Assembly (NCBI GenBank): GCA_024233005.1
Contig: JACKQE010000001.1
Location: forward strand, 894,742-958,741
DNA: 64,000 nucleotides
Origin: Akkermansiaceae bacterium
GTDB lineage: Bacteria > Verrucomicrobiota > Verrucomicrobiia > Verrucomicrobiales > DEV007
Direction of reading: 5' to 3'
Shown: piece by piece, positions 17,781 through 26,285 of the stretch
Layout of the letters: each line of letters starts with the position of its first letter
Numbering within the stretch: the first letter of the stretch is position 1
Program-made: the position numbers and the translations under genes
The notes under the pieces: model-generated
The model's database searches: none
Seen by the model: the letters and a program-made list of their open reading frames with translations, nothing else
Told to the model about the DNA's origin: nothing

Positions 17781-18938
17781 ATGATCAACGGAGAAGGATT
17801 TGAGACCCGGGCCATCCATGCAGGGCGCGATTTTGTCAGTGACACCGGCGCGGTCACCCCGCCGGTGTGGCTGACCTCCACCTTTGAATACGGCAATCCC
17901 GGAGGCTTTGACTACACGCGTTCCGGCAACCCCAACTTCCGACTTCTGGAGAGGACGCTCGCCAGTCTTGAGGGTGGTCAGCATGCCACGGTCTTTGCCA
18001 GCGGGGTCTCGGCGATCACCGCAGTCGCCTCCACTCTTCGCTCCGGGGATCTCGTGGTTGCGGAAGAAAACGTCTACGGCTGCACCTACCGTCTTTTTGA
18101 CAAAGTCTTCGCCAAATTCGGCGTTTCCGTGGAATACCTCGATCTCGCCGATCCTGAGCATTACGTTCGCATTCCAGAACGGCGTCCGGCGCTGGTCTGG
18201 ATCGAAAGTCCGACCAATCCACTTCTCAAGGTTCTCGACATCTCCGCCATTGCCACAGCGACGCATCAGGCTGGCAGCGTCCTGGTGGTGGACAATACGT
18301 TCGCCTCCAGTCATGTTCAGCGCCCCCTGGAACTCGGGGCCGACCTGTCGCTGCTCAGCACCACGAAGTATCTCAATGGTCATTCCGACGCTCTCGGAGG
18401 GGTCGTTTGCACGAATGATCCTTCCTGGCAGGAACGCATGGTGTTTGCCCAGAAAGCGCTCGGACTTCAGCCATCACCGATGGATGCCTGGCTGACTCTG
18501 CGAGGCGTGAAAACCTTGGCGCTTCGGATGGAGCGCCATCATGCCAATGCCCTTGCGTTCGCCCGGTTCCTTGAGGACGAGTCCGGTGCCCGTTGGGTGC
18601 GGTATCCCTGGCTGCCTTCCCATCCCCAACATGAAGTGGCGAAGCGGCAGATGCAGGGAGGCGGCTCGGGAATTGTCACCGTGGATCTTGGAATGAGTCT
18701 GGAGGAGACACTTGATTTTGTAGGTGGGCTCCGATACTTCCCCAAAGCAGAGAGCCTCGGCGGAGTGGAGTCTCTCTGCTGCCATCCTGCCAGCATGACC
18801 CATGCTTCGGTGCCCCGGGAAACCCGGGAAGCGGTTGGCATCACGGATGCGGTGGTCCGTTTCTCTGTTGGCATTGAATCTGTGGAGGATCTCATCGCCG
18901 ATGTCCGTGAAGGCCTGCGGCGCGTCCGCAAGGCTTAG
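17781..18938 (+). CDS. Cystathionine gamma-synthase/lyase-family PLP enzyme
   Basis: The 385-residue enzyme belongs to the Cys/Met metabolism PLP-dependent family (transsulfuration or O-acyl-homoserine sulfhydrylation). Landmarks in order: YTRSGNPNFRLLE near the substrate site, FASGVSAITAV, the PLP-aspartate segment VVDNTFAS, and the PLP lysine in STTKYLNGHSD. It ends with the RFSVGIE-type C-terminal motif. ATG 17781 starts at the usual place; a longer frame from 17709 lacks family similarity. Sequence alone does not separate MetB, MetC, MetZ and related activities. Confidence 0.9.
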   Translation: MINGEGFETRAIHAGRDFVSDTGAVTPPVWLTSTFEYGNPGGFDYTRSGNPNFRLLERTLASLEGGQHATVFASGVSAITAVASTLRSGDLVVAEENVYGCTYRLFDKVFAKFGVSVEYLDLADPEHYVRIPERRPALVWIESPTNPLLKVLDISAIATATHQAGSVLVVDNTFASSHVQRPLELGADLSLLSTTKYLNGHSDALGGVVCTNDPSWQERMVFAQKALGLQPSPMDAWLTLRGVKTLALRMERHHANALAFARFLEDESGARWVRYPWLPSHPQHEVAKRQMQGGGSGIVTVDLGMSLEETLDFVGGLRYFPKAESLGGVESLCCHPASMTHASVPRETREAVGITDAVVRFSVGIESVEDLIADVREGLRRVRKA

Positions 18939-19041
18939 TTGGTTCCGCCCTTCCGGGGCGCGATTCAAAGCGTCCCTGAAACCTTCCACGAATCACCTCA
19001 AACTCCCATTCCATCGGGGTTTCCCACTGACTACTGACTGA
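18939..19041. other. Non-coding spacer with ACTG tandem units
   Basis: The 366-bp interval 18939-19304 between two convergent genes has no supported gene. Its left part ends in a short run of ACTG-type units (about 19026-19047), directly before the first copy of the long direct repeat. The remainder (19112-19304) shows no recognisable feature. Confidence 0.4.
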
Positions 19042-19111
19042 CTGATAGTAATTTCCTTTTGATCCCCTCGGCTCGCTTTCCGCCGAAGGCCCGGGGTCGG
19101 TGGGGGTTCGG
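19042..19111. repeat. Direct repeat, copy 1 (about 70 bp)
   Basis: This copy runs from CTGATAGTAATTTCC to GTGGGGGTTCGG and is almost identical to 25109-25179, in the same orientation. Differences are a few substitutions near the start and one T in a homopolymer. It contains a possible short stem (CGGC...GCCG). It lies 193 bp past the stop codon of the kinase-FGE gene, so the two copies frame that gene. Confidence 0.85.
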
Positions 19112-19304
19112 TCACCGGTAGTTCCGGAGCTTCGTCGGCCCCACTCACGCGAGGCGCTTTCCAAGGCGTTCGCCGAACTCCTGTGATCCCCAATACCAGA
19201 CACGCGCGAAAACTTCTGTTTGTCCGTCCCTTGAACTTTAAACTGCCCCATGGAACCGCTTTCGATCCGCACCGGAGTGGCGGTGCACTGGTGAGGCTTT
19301 CAGG

Positions 19305-22300
19305 TCACGGCAACTCGATGACAACACGAAAGCCGATTGTCGCAAAGGGTCGATCCGCCCCAACCGAACCACGATGCGAGGATCGCATCCATAGTTCGGC
19401 GGGAGTGTCAAAAGCGGCACCACGGGTTACCCGGGCCACTCCTTTCCCATCGAAACGATCCGAACACCACTCCCATACATTGCCTCCCAGATCAAAAAGT
19501 CCGAGGGGGTTCGGAGCAAAGCCCATGACTGGTGCAGTCGTCGCAAAGCCGTCGGAATAACCCTCAAGGGCGCGATCTTCCGGAAACGTTTCTCCGTAAA
19601 CAGTGTCGGCATAGTTGCCGGCTCCCGCTAGGGGCGGATAGCGGTTTCCGTAGGGAAAGACGCCACTGATCAAATTTTTCAGTTCTGCGGGCGATTTTCC
19701 CTCAATTTCCTTGTCTCCGATTCCAACGGCAAAACTCCACTCCCGGTCTGTCGGAAGCCGGTGCAAGAGCTTCGATTCCCGGGTCAGCCATTCGCAAAAT
19801 TCAACTGCATCATTCCATGACACCATGACTACGGGATGGTCAGGCTGAGCCCCGGAAGGCACGCCTTTGAACTCCGCGGTTTCCCATCCGCTTCCGCCTC
19901 CTCTTTTCCTAGCAAAAACCTCGTAATCGGAACGACGCGTCTCGTGGATGCAGAACAACACCTTCGTCCCCGGAACGGGAACGAACTTCATGCCGAGCGA
20001 GTTGACAAAGGGCTGGTCCTTGGTGGCTTTGTCAGAAGAAACGGAGGCGGTGGGCGGACGAGCGTCAGGAGTCGCGGCAACGCCCACGTCGGCAGGTTTC
20101 GCCGCCGGAGGTTCTGCGACCACCCGGAAACCAACGTTTGCATCCACTCCACCTGAAAACACTGTTCCTTGGAAGGGCCCGCGCGACGCCGACGATCGGA
20201 AGGCGCCGTAGTTCATCCAGCCACGCCCTCGCACGACATGAACACTTTTCGACGCCGGGTCGTACCAGTCGACGCACCATTCATCGACGTTTCCCCAAAG
20301 GTCGTACAGACCTGCGGCGTTTGCCGGGAAACTGCCCACCGGAGCGGTGTAGGCGTAGGAATCCCTCTCCGTTCCCTGGTAATTCGCGAAACCGACGGGC
20401 GGTTCGTCCCCATTGCCCCAGGGAAAAACCCCTGCCAGTCCACGGGTCTTTTGCACCGGGGAAAGTTCAGGGCCCTCCTGGTCGCCGATCCCCGCCGCGC
20501 AACTCCACTCGTGGTCCGACGGCAGGCGGTAACGCACGCCGTCCTTCCCGGAAAGCCATTCGCAAAATGCCATGGCATCCTCCCAAGAGACGTTGACGGC
20601 GGGTTCGTCCGCGGTCTGGGAGAATTCAGGTTTTGTCCAGTTTCTCCCCGTTTCCCTGACAAAGACATCATAATCCCGCACCCGCGACTCCCAGACGCTG
20701 AACAGGAGGGATTTTCCGTTGGTCGGGCCTCCGGTAATGGGAACGGGCACGAACTTCATGCCTAGGGAGTTGACGAAGGGTTCGTCCTTGGCGGCTATGT
20801 CAGGAGACATCGCGGTCGGAGGATTCCGCTTACCTGCGTCCTGTTCCTCCGACAGGGCGCTCCGAACTTCCCTGACGCTCAGGTTCCGGTAAGCGATCCT
20901 GCCACCCGCGCCGCTCTGCTGCAGGGCGATGAGATTCCCGCGGGCGCGTTGTGCCACTGGTAACAGATCGGTATCGAACGCGACCCGGCCGTTGATCCAG
21001 CCCTGTACCTTTTCACCGGCTTTCCGGACCCGGAACTCCGCCCATGCATCGTCGGCAACCATTCCCGGCGGCGCGGCGACGATCACAGCCTTCCCATAAA
21101 GCGTCCCCGTCTTGTTCCGGTCTTTTGAGGCGGAGCCGCACAATTGCAGCTCATACCCCGAGTCCGCTGATCTTGCCACGGGAACCCGGTTCAGCAAAAA
21201 TTGAATCCCCCCGTTGGCCTCGGAAGACGCCTTGAACTCACCCGTGAGGTCGAAGTCTTCAAAGGGAAGGGACTGATGAAGATACCCGATCACCGTTCCT
21301 TCGGACTCCAGCACACTTCCGCTCCCGGTCCACTGCGCTTCACCGCTTTTCGACCAAGCTGAAAGACTCTTCAGGTCCGGGGGAGTTCCCGACCCGGATG
21401 AAGCGACGGCATGTCCTGAAACCGAACCCAGTTTCGCCACCCGCCCCCGGTAGGTCTCGAGCGCCTTCGCCTCGTCGAGCCGCCCGGCCTGGACCCAGGT
21501 CCGCTGCAGGGATTCAAGCGACTGGTCGAGCCTGGCGAGGAGGGTCCGTTCCAACTTCGCGGCCTCACCCACGAAAATGTCGTGCAGTTCTTTCAGGCGC
21601 GGTGAAGCTCCTTCTCCGGCCGGAGGTGGCAAAGTCAGCGGAACGAGGTCGGAGGCCTCACCCAGGGCATTGATCAGGCCAATCACGGCGGTGGCTTCGC
21701 GATGGGCGGCTTCGGCGGCTTCGGTCTCGGCAAGGGAACCCCGTTGCTTCGAGGCATCCCGCTCCGCGACCAGGGCGGCGAGGTACTTCGAGGTGAGATC
21801 GCCGAGCTGGGCCTGGCGCGCCCGCGTGTAGTTCGTCAAGCGAGTGAAGAACTCCGGATCGGATTGGAAACCGGGTTTGGGAGCGGACGATTCGGGTGCC
21901 GGGGCGGCAGCAGCGGGAGCGTCAGTGCCGGCATCAAACCACAACAAGAAAGCCCGGGTGATCTTTTCCTTGTTGTTGTAATCAATCCGGATCGAAAAAT
22001 GTTCGGGGCGCAACCCTTTCAGATAGGGAACCACAGGGTCGAGCACCGTGGGATCGATGGTGCCGTTGAACTGAAAGTGTGGCATCCTTCTGGAGTCGAT
22101 GAAGTAAACCAAAAACATCCCGGAAGTTGGCAGGATACTCGACGGTTGTTCCACTCCCGGCACCGCTCTCGGATCAGGTTCTCCAACGGTCCAGGCGACG
22201 GCCCGGCCATCATCGAGGATCCCGCGGAACTGTCCGGCCAATAGTTCGAACTGTCTGAATTTTCTGCTTGCGATCGCTTGAGGCAATGGGATCTCCCCCT

Positions 22301-25025
22301 TGGTGGGTCCTCTCCAGAGCCTCATCTTTCCGTCCTCCATTTGGCAGGCCAGACCAAATTCGGAATGGGAAATGGCTACCGCTCGCTCTTCTTTGGAGAT
22401 CTCCGGTCTCGTCTCCCACTCCGGATTGTCCGGCAATTGCTTCACCCCATCGAACTGCTTGCCCCACAAGACCAATTTGCCCTCTGGGGTGAGCGCGTAA
22501 CTTGCGGAAGGATTCAAATAGGCATCGATCGCCTTCAACCCTGCCGGAGCCTTGCGGTCCGGATACATTTCCACATCAGGAATAAACGGCTCGAAATTCC
22601 CATCCCGATCAATCAGCCCGTAGAAGGTATTCAAACCCGGGCAGATTTTCACGATGTTCTTGCGTTCGTTTTCCGTCGGTCGTTCGTCGGTCAGGGTGTC
22701 TCCGTTTTCGCGCAGCACCACCCAAAGGCCCGCGCCCCCCTGATAGACCTGCTTCACGTCCTCGACTCCGACGAGTTTTTTCATCGCTTCAAAACGGGGA
22801 TTTCCGAAACTGGCATCCGACCGCCACGCCCGGAACTTGCCGAAGGTGCGGAAGTTCGGGCCGTCGGGTGGCCAGGAAAGGTCGGAAGCCGCCGGAAAAT
22901 TCGTCGGTACGGAGGCCGATCCCTGGTTTTCCACCCCTGACTTCGATTCAGTCAGAGTGGCTGAGGCACCCGAACCTCCCGGACCGACCATCGCGACCCG
23001 GAAACCGATCCCATTCCCTTTCCACTCGAGCCCGTCCTGCCGCCGGTCAGCCGCACGGGATAGTTCGGGGCCGTTGTTCCACCCGCTGCTCCGCGTCACC
23101 TTTTTCCCGGAAGTCGCCACTCCGATCGGATCCACCACAGGGCTGGCTTCGTAGGGACCATCCCAATCCAGACACCATTCCCGCACGTTGCCGATCATGT
23201 CATGGAAGCCCCAGGCGTTCGCCTTTTTCGTTCCAACGGGTTTGGTCGCCCCCGAGGAGTTCCCGGCATGCCACGCGATCTCGTCGAGCGAACCTCCGGG
23301 CAGGGCCGAGGTCGATCCGGCGCGGCAGGCATATTCCCACTGCGCTTCCGTGGGCAAGGTCCACTGCCAGCCTTCGGGAAGCGGATGGCGCTCGTTCATC
23401 CCTGCCAAAAACACCTGAACGTCCTCCCAGGTCACCTGCTCGACGGGCAGGGCGTCTCCTATGAACTTGCTCGGAGCGTCTCCGCGGATCGCCCGCCACT
23501 GCGCCTGGGTGGTTTCCGTTTTAGCCAACCAAAAGCCACGGGTCAGTTCCACGGGGTGCTGGGTTTCTCCGGGCTTCCGCCCCGGCTCATCCTCGGGACT
23601 GCCCATGAGAAAACGCCCCGGAGGACACCAGACCATCTCGATGCCCCCGAAGGTCCTTAACTCCCCTGCCCCGGTGCCCAGGATTGACGAACGTGAGGGC
23701 GCCGCCGTTGCTTTCGTCTCGGCGAACGACCCCGGTTCGTCAAAAGATTCCGTCGCTTTCTCTTTGGCGAACCACCACGCCGCCCCGGCCATGATCGTCA
23801 CCGCAGCCCCGAGTAGAGCCACCATTACTGAGGTGCGGCGATCTCGGTGCTTGCTTCGAGAAAAAGTTCGTCCACGGGTCGGCACCGTCGGACGTCCTTT
23901 TTCAGAGGACTTGATCGCGACCTTCTGACGCACCTCCGACATTGGAGCGACCTGGGAATCTTCCTCGGCTCTTGCGACCGGTTTCGAAAGGATCTCATCC
24001 AGTCCGAACCGAAACTCCTCTGCGCTCTGATAGCGATGGTCCGGACTCGATTCCATCGCCAATGAGATGAGTCGGTCAAATCGCGAGTCGATCGAGGGGT
24101 TTTCCTCGGACGGAAGGCGAAAGATTCCCTGGGGCAGCTTCCCCGTGAGTAGTTGGTAGAGCATCACTCCGACCGCGTAGAGATCGGCACGGTGATCCAC
24201 TCGCGATCCTTCCTCCAAACTCTCCGGTGCCATGTAGATGGGAGTGCCCATGGCGTATCCGGTCATGGTCTGGATTCCGCTGCCTTCGTCCCCGTCCGCG
24301 CTCAGGCGTTTCGCGAGCCCGAAATCCGCGACGCGCACCCGGCCCTCGGTATCGATCAGTACGTTTGCCGGTTTGATATCCCGGTGCACGATGCCTTTCG
24401 AGTGCGCGTAGGAGAGCGCGTCGAGCACGTGGGCGCAGATCGCCAAGGCATGATCGGGTTTCAGTCTTCCGCCGCTGTGCTTGGCATACTGCCGAATGTC
24501 CATCCCCTCGACGAACTCCATCGCGAAGAAGAGCAGGCCCGATGGAGTCTGTCCGAAATCATGCACGGCGACGATGGAGGGATGGCTCAGTTTCGCCATC
24601 GACCGGGCCTCCTGGCGGAAGCGCTCCACGAAGCCCATCTCGTCGTCCGCCTCCAACGCGGCGGGAAGGATCTTCACCGCCACGAGACGGTCGAGATTGA
24701 TCTGGCGGGCCTTGTAAACCGCTCCCATGCCGCCGCGCCCGAGCAGTTCGATCACCTCGTAACCGGGCATCTCGGCGGCGAGATCGACGGGCTCAGGCGG
24801 CGTCCATTTTCCCCCGCCGCCTCCCCCACCTCTGCCGGAGCCATGGCTGGTTTGGGCTCCAGAGGCGAGCGAATCAACCCCGCTCAAGGCAGAAGGCGCA
24901 CCCATCGCACCTTCCATCATGCAGGCGGAGCAGATCGATGATCCCGAACTCTCATTCAAGGTGCTTCCGCAGGACGGGCACTTCCCGGCCTCGGTCTCAG
25001 GCACATTGGAACTCGGATCCCCCAT
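19305..25025 (-). CDS. Giant Ser/Thr protein kinase with three FGE-sulfatase-type modules
   Basis: The 1906-residue protein is multi-domain. In order: a zinc ribbon (C16, C19, C32, C35); a Gly-rich linker; a Hanks-type kinase domain with GRGGMG at 96-101, K118, HRD at 214-216 and DFG at 234-236, so all catalytic residues are present; and one membrane helix (about 399-421). The exterior part holds an FGE/SUMF1-like module (about 450-680), a beta-propeller-like segment, a helical YLAALV-type segment, a DUF1080-like jelly roll (about 1180-1330) and two more FGE-like modules that each start FVNSLGMKFVPVP. It probably senses an external ligand and phosphorylates cytoplasmic targets; the ligand is unknown. 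FGE modules here are more likely binding folds than active enzymes. Long direct repeats lie on both sides. Confidence 0.93.
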   Translation of the reverse strand: MGDPSSNVPETEAGKCPSCGSTLNESSGSSICSACMMEGAMGAPSALSGVDSLASGAQTSHGSGRGGGGGGGKWTPPEPVDLAAEMPGYEVIELLGRGGMGAVYKARQINLDRLVAVKILPAALEADDEMGFVERFRQEARSMAKLSHPSIVAVHDFGQTPSGLLFFAMEFVEGMDIRQYAKHSGGRLKPDHALAICAHVLDALSYAHSKGIVHRDIKPANVLIDTEGRVRVADFGLAKRLSADGDEGSGIQTMTGYAMGTPIYMAPESLEEGSRVDHRADLYAVGVMLYQLLTGKLPQGIFRLPSEENPSIDSRFDRLISLAMESSPDHRYQSAEEFRFGLDEILSKPVARAEEDSQVAPMSEVRQKVAIKSSEKGRPTVPTRGRTFSRSKHRDRRTSVMVALLGAAVTIMAGAAWWFAKEKATESFDEPGSFAETKATAAPSRSSILGTGAGELRTFGGIEMVWCPPGRFLMGSPEDEPGRKPGETQHPVELTRGFWLAKTETTQAQWRAIRGDAPSKFIGDALPVEQVTWEDVQVFLAGMNERHPLPEGWQWTLPTEAQWEYACRAGSTSALPGGSLDEIAWHAGNSSGATKPVGTKKANAWGFHDMIGNVREWCLDWDGPYEASPVVDPIGVATSGKKVTRSSGWNNGPELSRAADRRQDGLEWKGNGIGFRVAMVGPGGSGASATLTESKSGVENQGSASVPTNFPAASDLSWPPDGPNFRTFGKFRAWRSDASFGNPRFEAMKKLVGVEDVKQVYQGGAGLWVVLRENGDTLTDERPTENERKNIVKICPGLNTFYGLIDRDGNFEPFIPDVEMYPDRKAPAGLKAIDAYLNPSASYALTPEGKLVLWGKQFDGVKQLPDNPEWETRPEISKEERAVAISHSEFGLACQMEDGKMRLWRGPTKGEIPLPQAIASRKFRQFELLAGQFRGILDDGRAVAWTVGEPDPRAVPGVEQPSSILPTSGMFLVYFIDSRRMPHFQFNGTIDPTVLDPVVPYLKGLRPEHFSIRIDYNNKEKITRAFLLWFDAGTDAPAAAAPAPESSAPKPGFQSDPEFFTRLTNYTRARQAQLGDLTSKYLAALVAERDASKQRGSLAETEAAEAAHREATAVIGLINALGEASDLVPLTLPPPAGEGASPRLKELHDIFVGEAAKLERTLLARLDQSLESLQRTWVQAGRLDEAKALETYRGRVAKLGSVSGHAVASSGSGTPPDLKSLSAWSKSGEAQWTGSGSVLESEGTVIGYLHQSLPFEDFDLTGEFKASSEANGGIQFLLNRVPVARSADSGYELQLCGSASKDRNKTGTLYGKAVIVAAPPGMVADDAWAEFRVRKAGEKVQGWINGRVAFDTDLLPVAQRARGNLIALQQSGAGGRIAYRNLSVREVRSALSEEQDAGKRNPPTAMSPDIAAKDEPFVNSLGMKFVPVPITGGPTNGKSLLFSVWESRVRDYDVFVRETGRNWTKPEFSQTADEPAVNVSWEDAMAFCEWLSGKDGVRYRLPSDHEWSCAAGIGDQEGPELSPVQKTRGLAGVFPWGNGDEPPVGFANYQGTERDSYAYTAPVGSFPANAAGLYDLWGNVDEWCVDWYDPASKSVHVVRGRGWMNYGAFRSSASRGPFQGTVFSGGVDANVGFRVVAEPPAAKPADVGVAATPDARPPTASVSSDKATKDQPFVNSLGMKFVPVPGTKVLFCIHETRRSDYEVFARKRGGGSGWETAEFKGVPSGAQPDHPVVMVSWNDAVEFCEWLTRESKLLHRLPTDREWSFAVGIGDKEIEGKSPAELKNLISGVFPYGNRYPPLAGAGNYADTVYGETFPEDRALEGYSDGFATTAPVMGFAPNPLGLFDLGGNVWEWCSDRFDGKGVARVTRGAAFDTPAELWMRSSHRGSVGADRPFATIGFRVVIELP

Positions 25026-25108
25026 CTCGGCAAAACGTCACAGTCCCATTCAGAAGCATTCCATCCCGCACCATGTCAACCCGATTCGACTACTACTGAT
25101 GGGAATTA

Positions 25109-25179
25109 CTGATAGGAATTTCCTTTTTCAACCCCTCGGCTCGCTTCCCGCCGAAGGCCCGGGGTCGGTGGGGGTTCGG
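25109..25179. repeat. Direct repeat, copy 2 (about 70 bp)
   Basis: This copy, from CTGATAGGAATTTCC to GTGGGGGTTCGG, matches 19042-19111 with few differences. It lies 83 bp upstream of the kinase-FGE start codon. A short TACT/ACTGAT-type run precedes it, as in copy 1, so the similarity may extend a little further left. Confidence 0.85.
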
Positions 25180-25370
25180 GGGGAGGTAGGGGGCGTTCAG
25201 GGCCATCGCTGACTAGAGTCGCCCGATTCGTCCGGATGAGTCAACGATTTTCATTCAGGCATGACCGATCCGGGGGTGGGGAGGCGAAAAATCGCGTTCG
25301 GAGGGCATGGTGCTCCCTCCCCGCTTGATTCCATTTCTAAAATCAGGCGGGCTTTTCCGTGTCGCCGCGC
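25180..25370. other. Spacer between repeat and transposase remnant
   Basis: The interval 25026-25370 holds the second direct repeat and otherwise no supported gene. The part right of the repeat starts with a G-rich run (GGGGGGAGGTAGGGGGCG). It may include the decayed end of the adjacent insertion element, but I see no clean terminal sequence. Confidence 0.35.
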
Positions 25371-26051
25371 CTACAGGGTGTCAAAATACCCCCGCGACCG
25401 CCCACTCCTCCTCGGAGAGCGGATCGGGCGCATCGAGAATGAGGTGGCGTCCGTCCCCACGACCTTCATCGTGCCCGGACAGCACGGGCACTTGTGCGGA
25501 TCCTCGCCCCAGATCTTCATGATGAGATCCCACCAGAGCGGTTGGAGCGCCCGGCCGTTCCGTGATTCAGGAAGCGGAAGGATGAAGAGCGTTCCCCCTG
25601 CATTGGTCGCCGCACCCTCCGGTCTCTTTGCATCGGTCATCTTCGGACGCCTCCGCCCCGTCTTCGCCGCCATTCAAAGGCTCTTGTTCGAATAGAGCCC
25701 AAAGTAGCGGACGGCTTGTTGGTTCTTCAGCGGGATGTGCTCGACGGTCGCGGCGAGGAAGTCAACGGCCTCGAAGATCTGGCAATTGCGCTTGGTGTGC
25801 CAGCACCGCTTGGAACGGTAGATGACCTTGCTGGAGTGGTTTCCGGGCGACTCAGCGGTCGGCCAGCTACGGCGCCGATCCGCGCGCGCTCTCATCGCGT
25901 CGAGCGTGGCCTCCAGTTCGCTGAGCAGGGGTTCGGGACGACGGATCGGATCAGTTTGCGGACTCATGCCCCCGGACTGCGTGTCAACGGAACCCCGGAG
26001 CGTCATCCTGCAGCAATCACAACCAACCGATGGAATAGCACCCTTATGCAA
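25371..26051 (-). pseudogene. Decayed IS91-type (Y2) transposase, C-terminal part
   Basis: Two abutting open frames in the same register, 26051-25674 and 25673-25371, are split by a TGA at 25676-25674. The first contains SKVIYRSKRCWHTKRN, then FLAATVEHIPLKNQQAVRYFGLYSNKS. This resembles the segment before the C-terminus of IS91-family transposases, where HIP...RYYGWYSN is typical. The second contains WWDLIMKIWGEDPHKCPCC, resembling their terminal zinc-finger-like motif. The catalytic N-terminal region is absent. The element is therefore a remnant. Family assignment rests on recalled motifs. Confidence 0.6.
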
Positions 26052-26285
26052 GCCAGGATTACCGCATGGGGTTGAAGGTCGTCATCACCAAGTAGGAGGA
26101 GCTTGTTGCGCAACGAAGTTCGATAAAACCGGGGCCTCCGGCTGACGATTTCCTCAAGACGGCGGTGCGGATCCTGCATGACAAAACATGACAAACGGCT
26201 TGCATCACCCTGCGAAAACATCCCCGGACACTCTCAAATCCCTGTGAAGAAAAGCCCGTGGATACGAAGGTTCACGCATGACGAG

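Noticed and set aside
26003..26221. 72-codon minus-strand frame upstream of the transposase relic
   Set aside because: It does not resemble the N-terminal part of IS91-type transposases and is in a different frame; probably non-coding.
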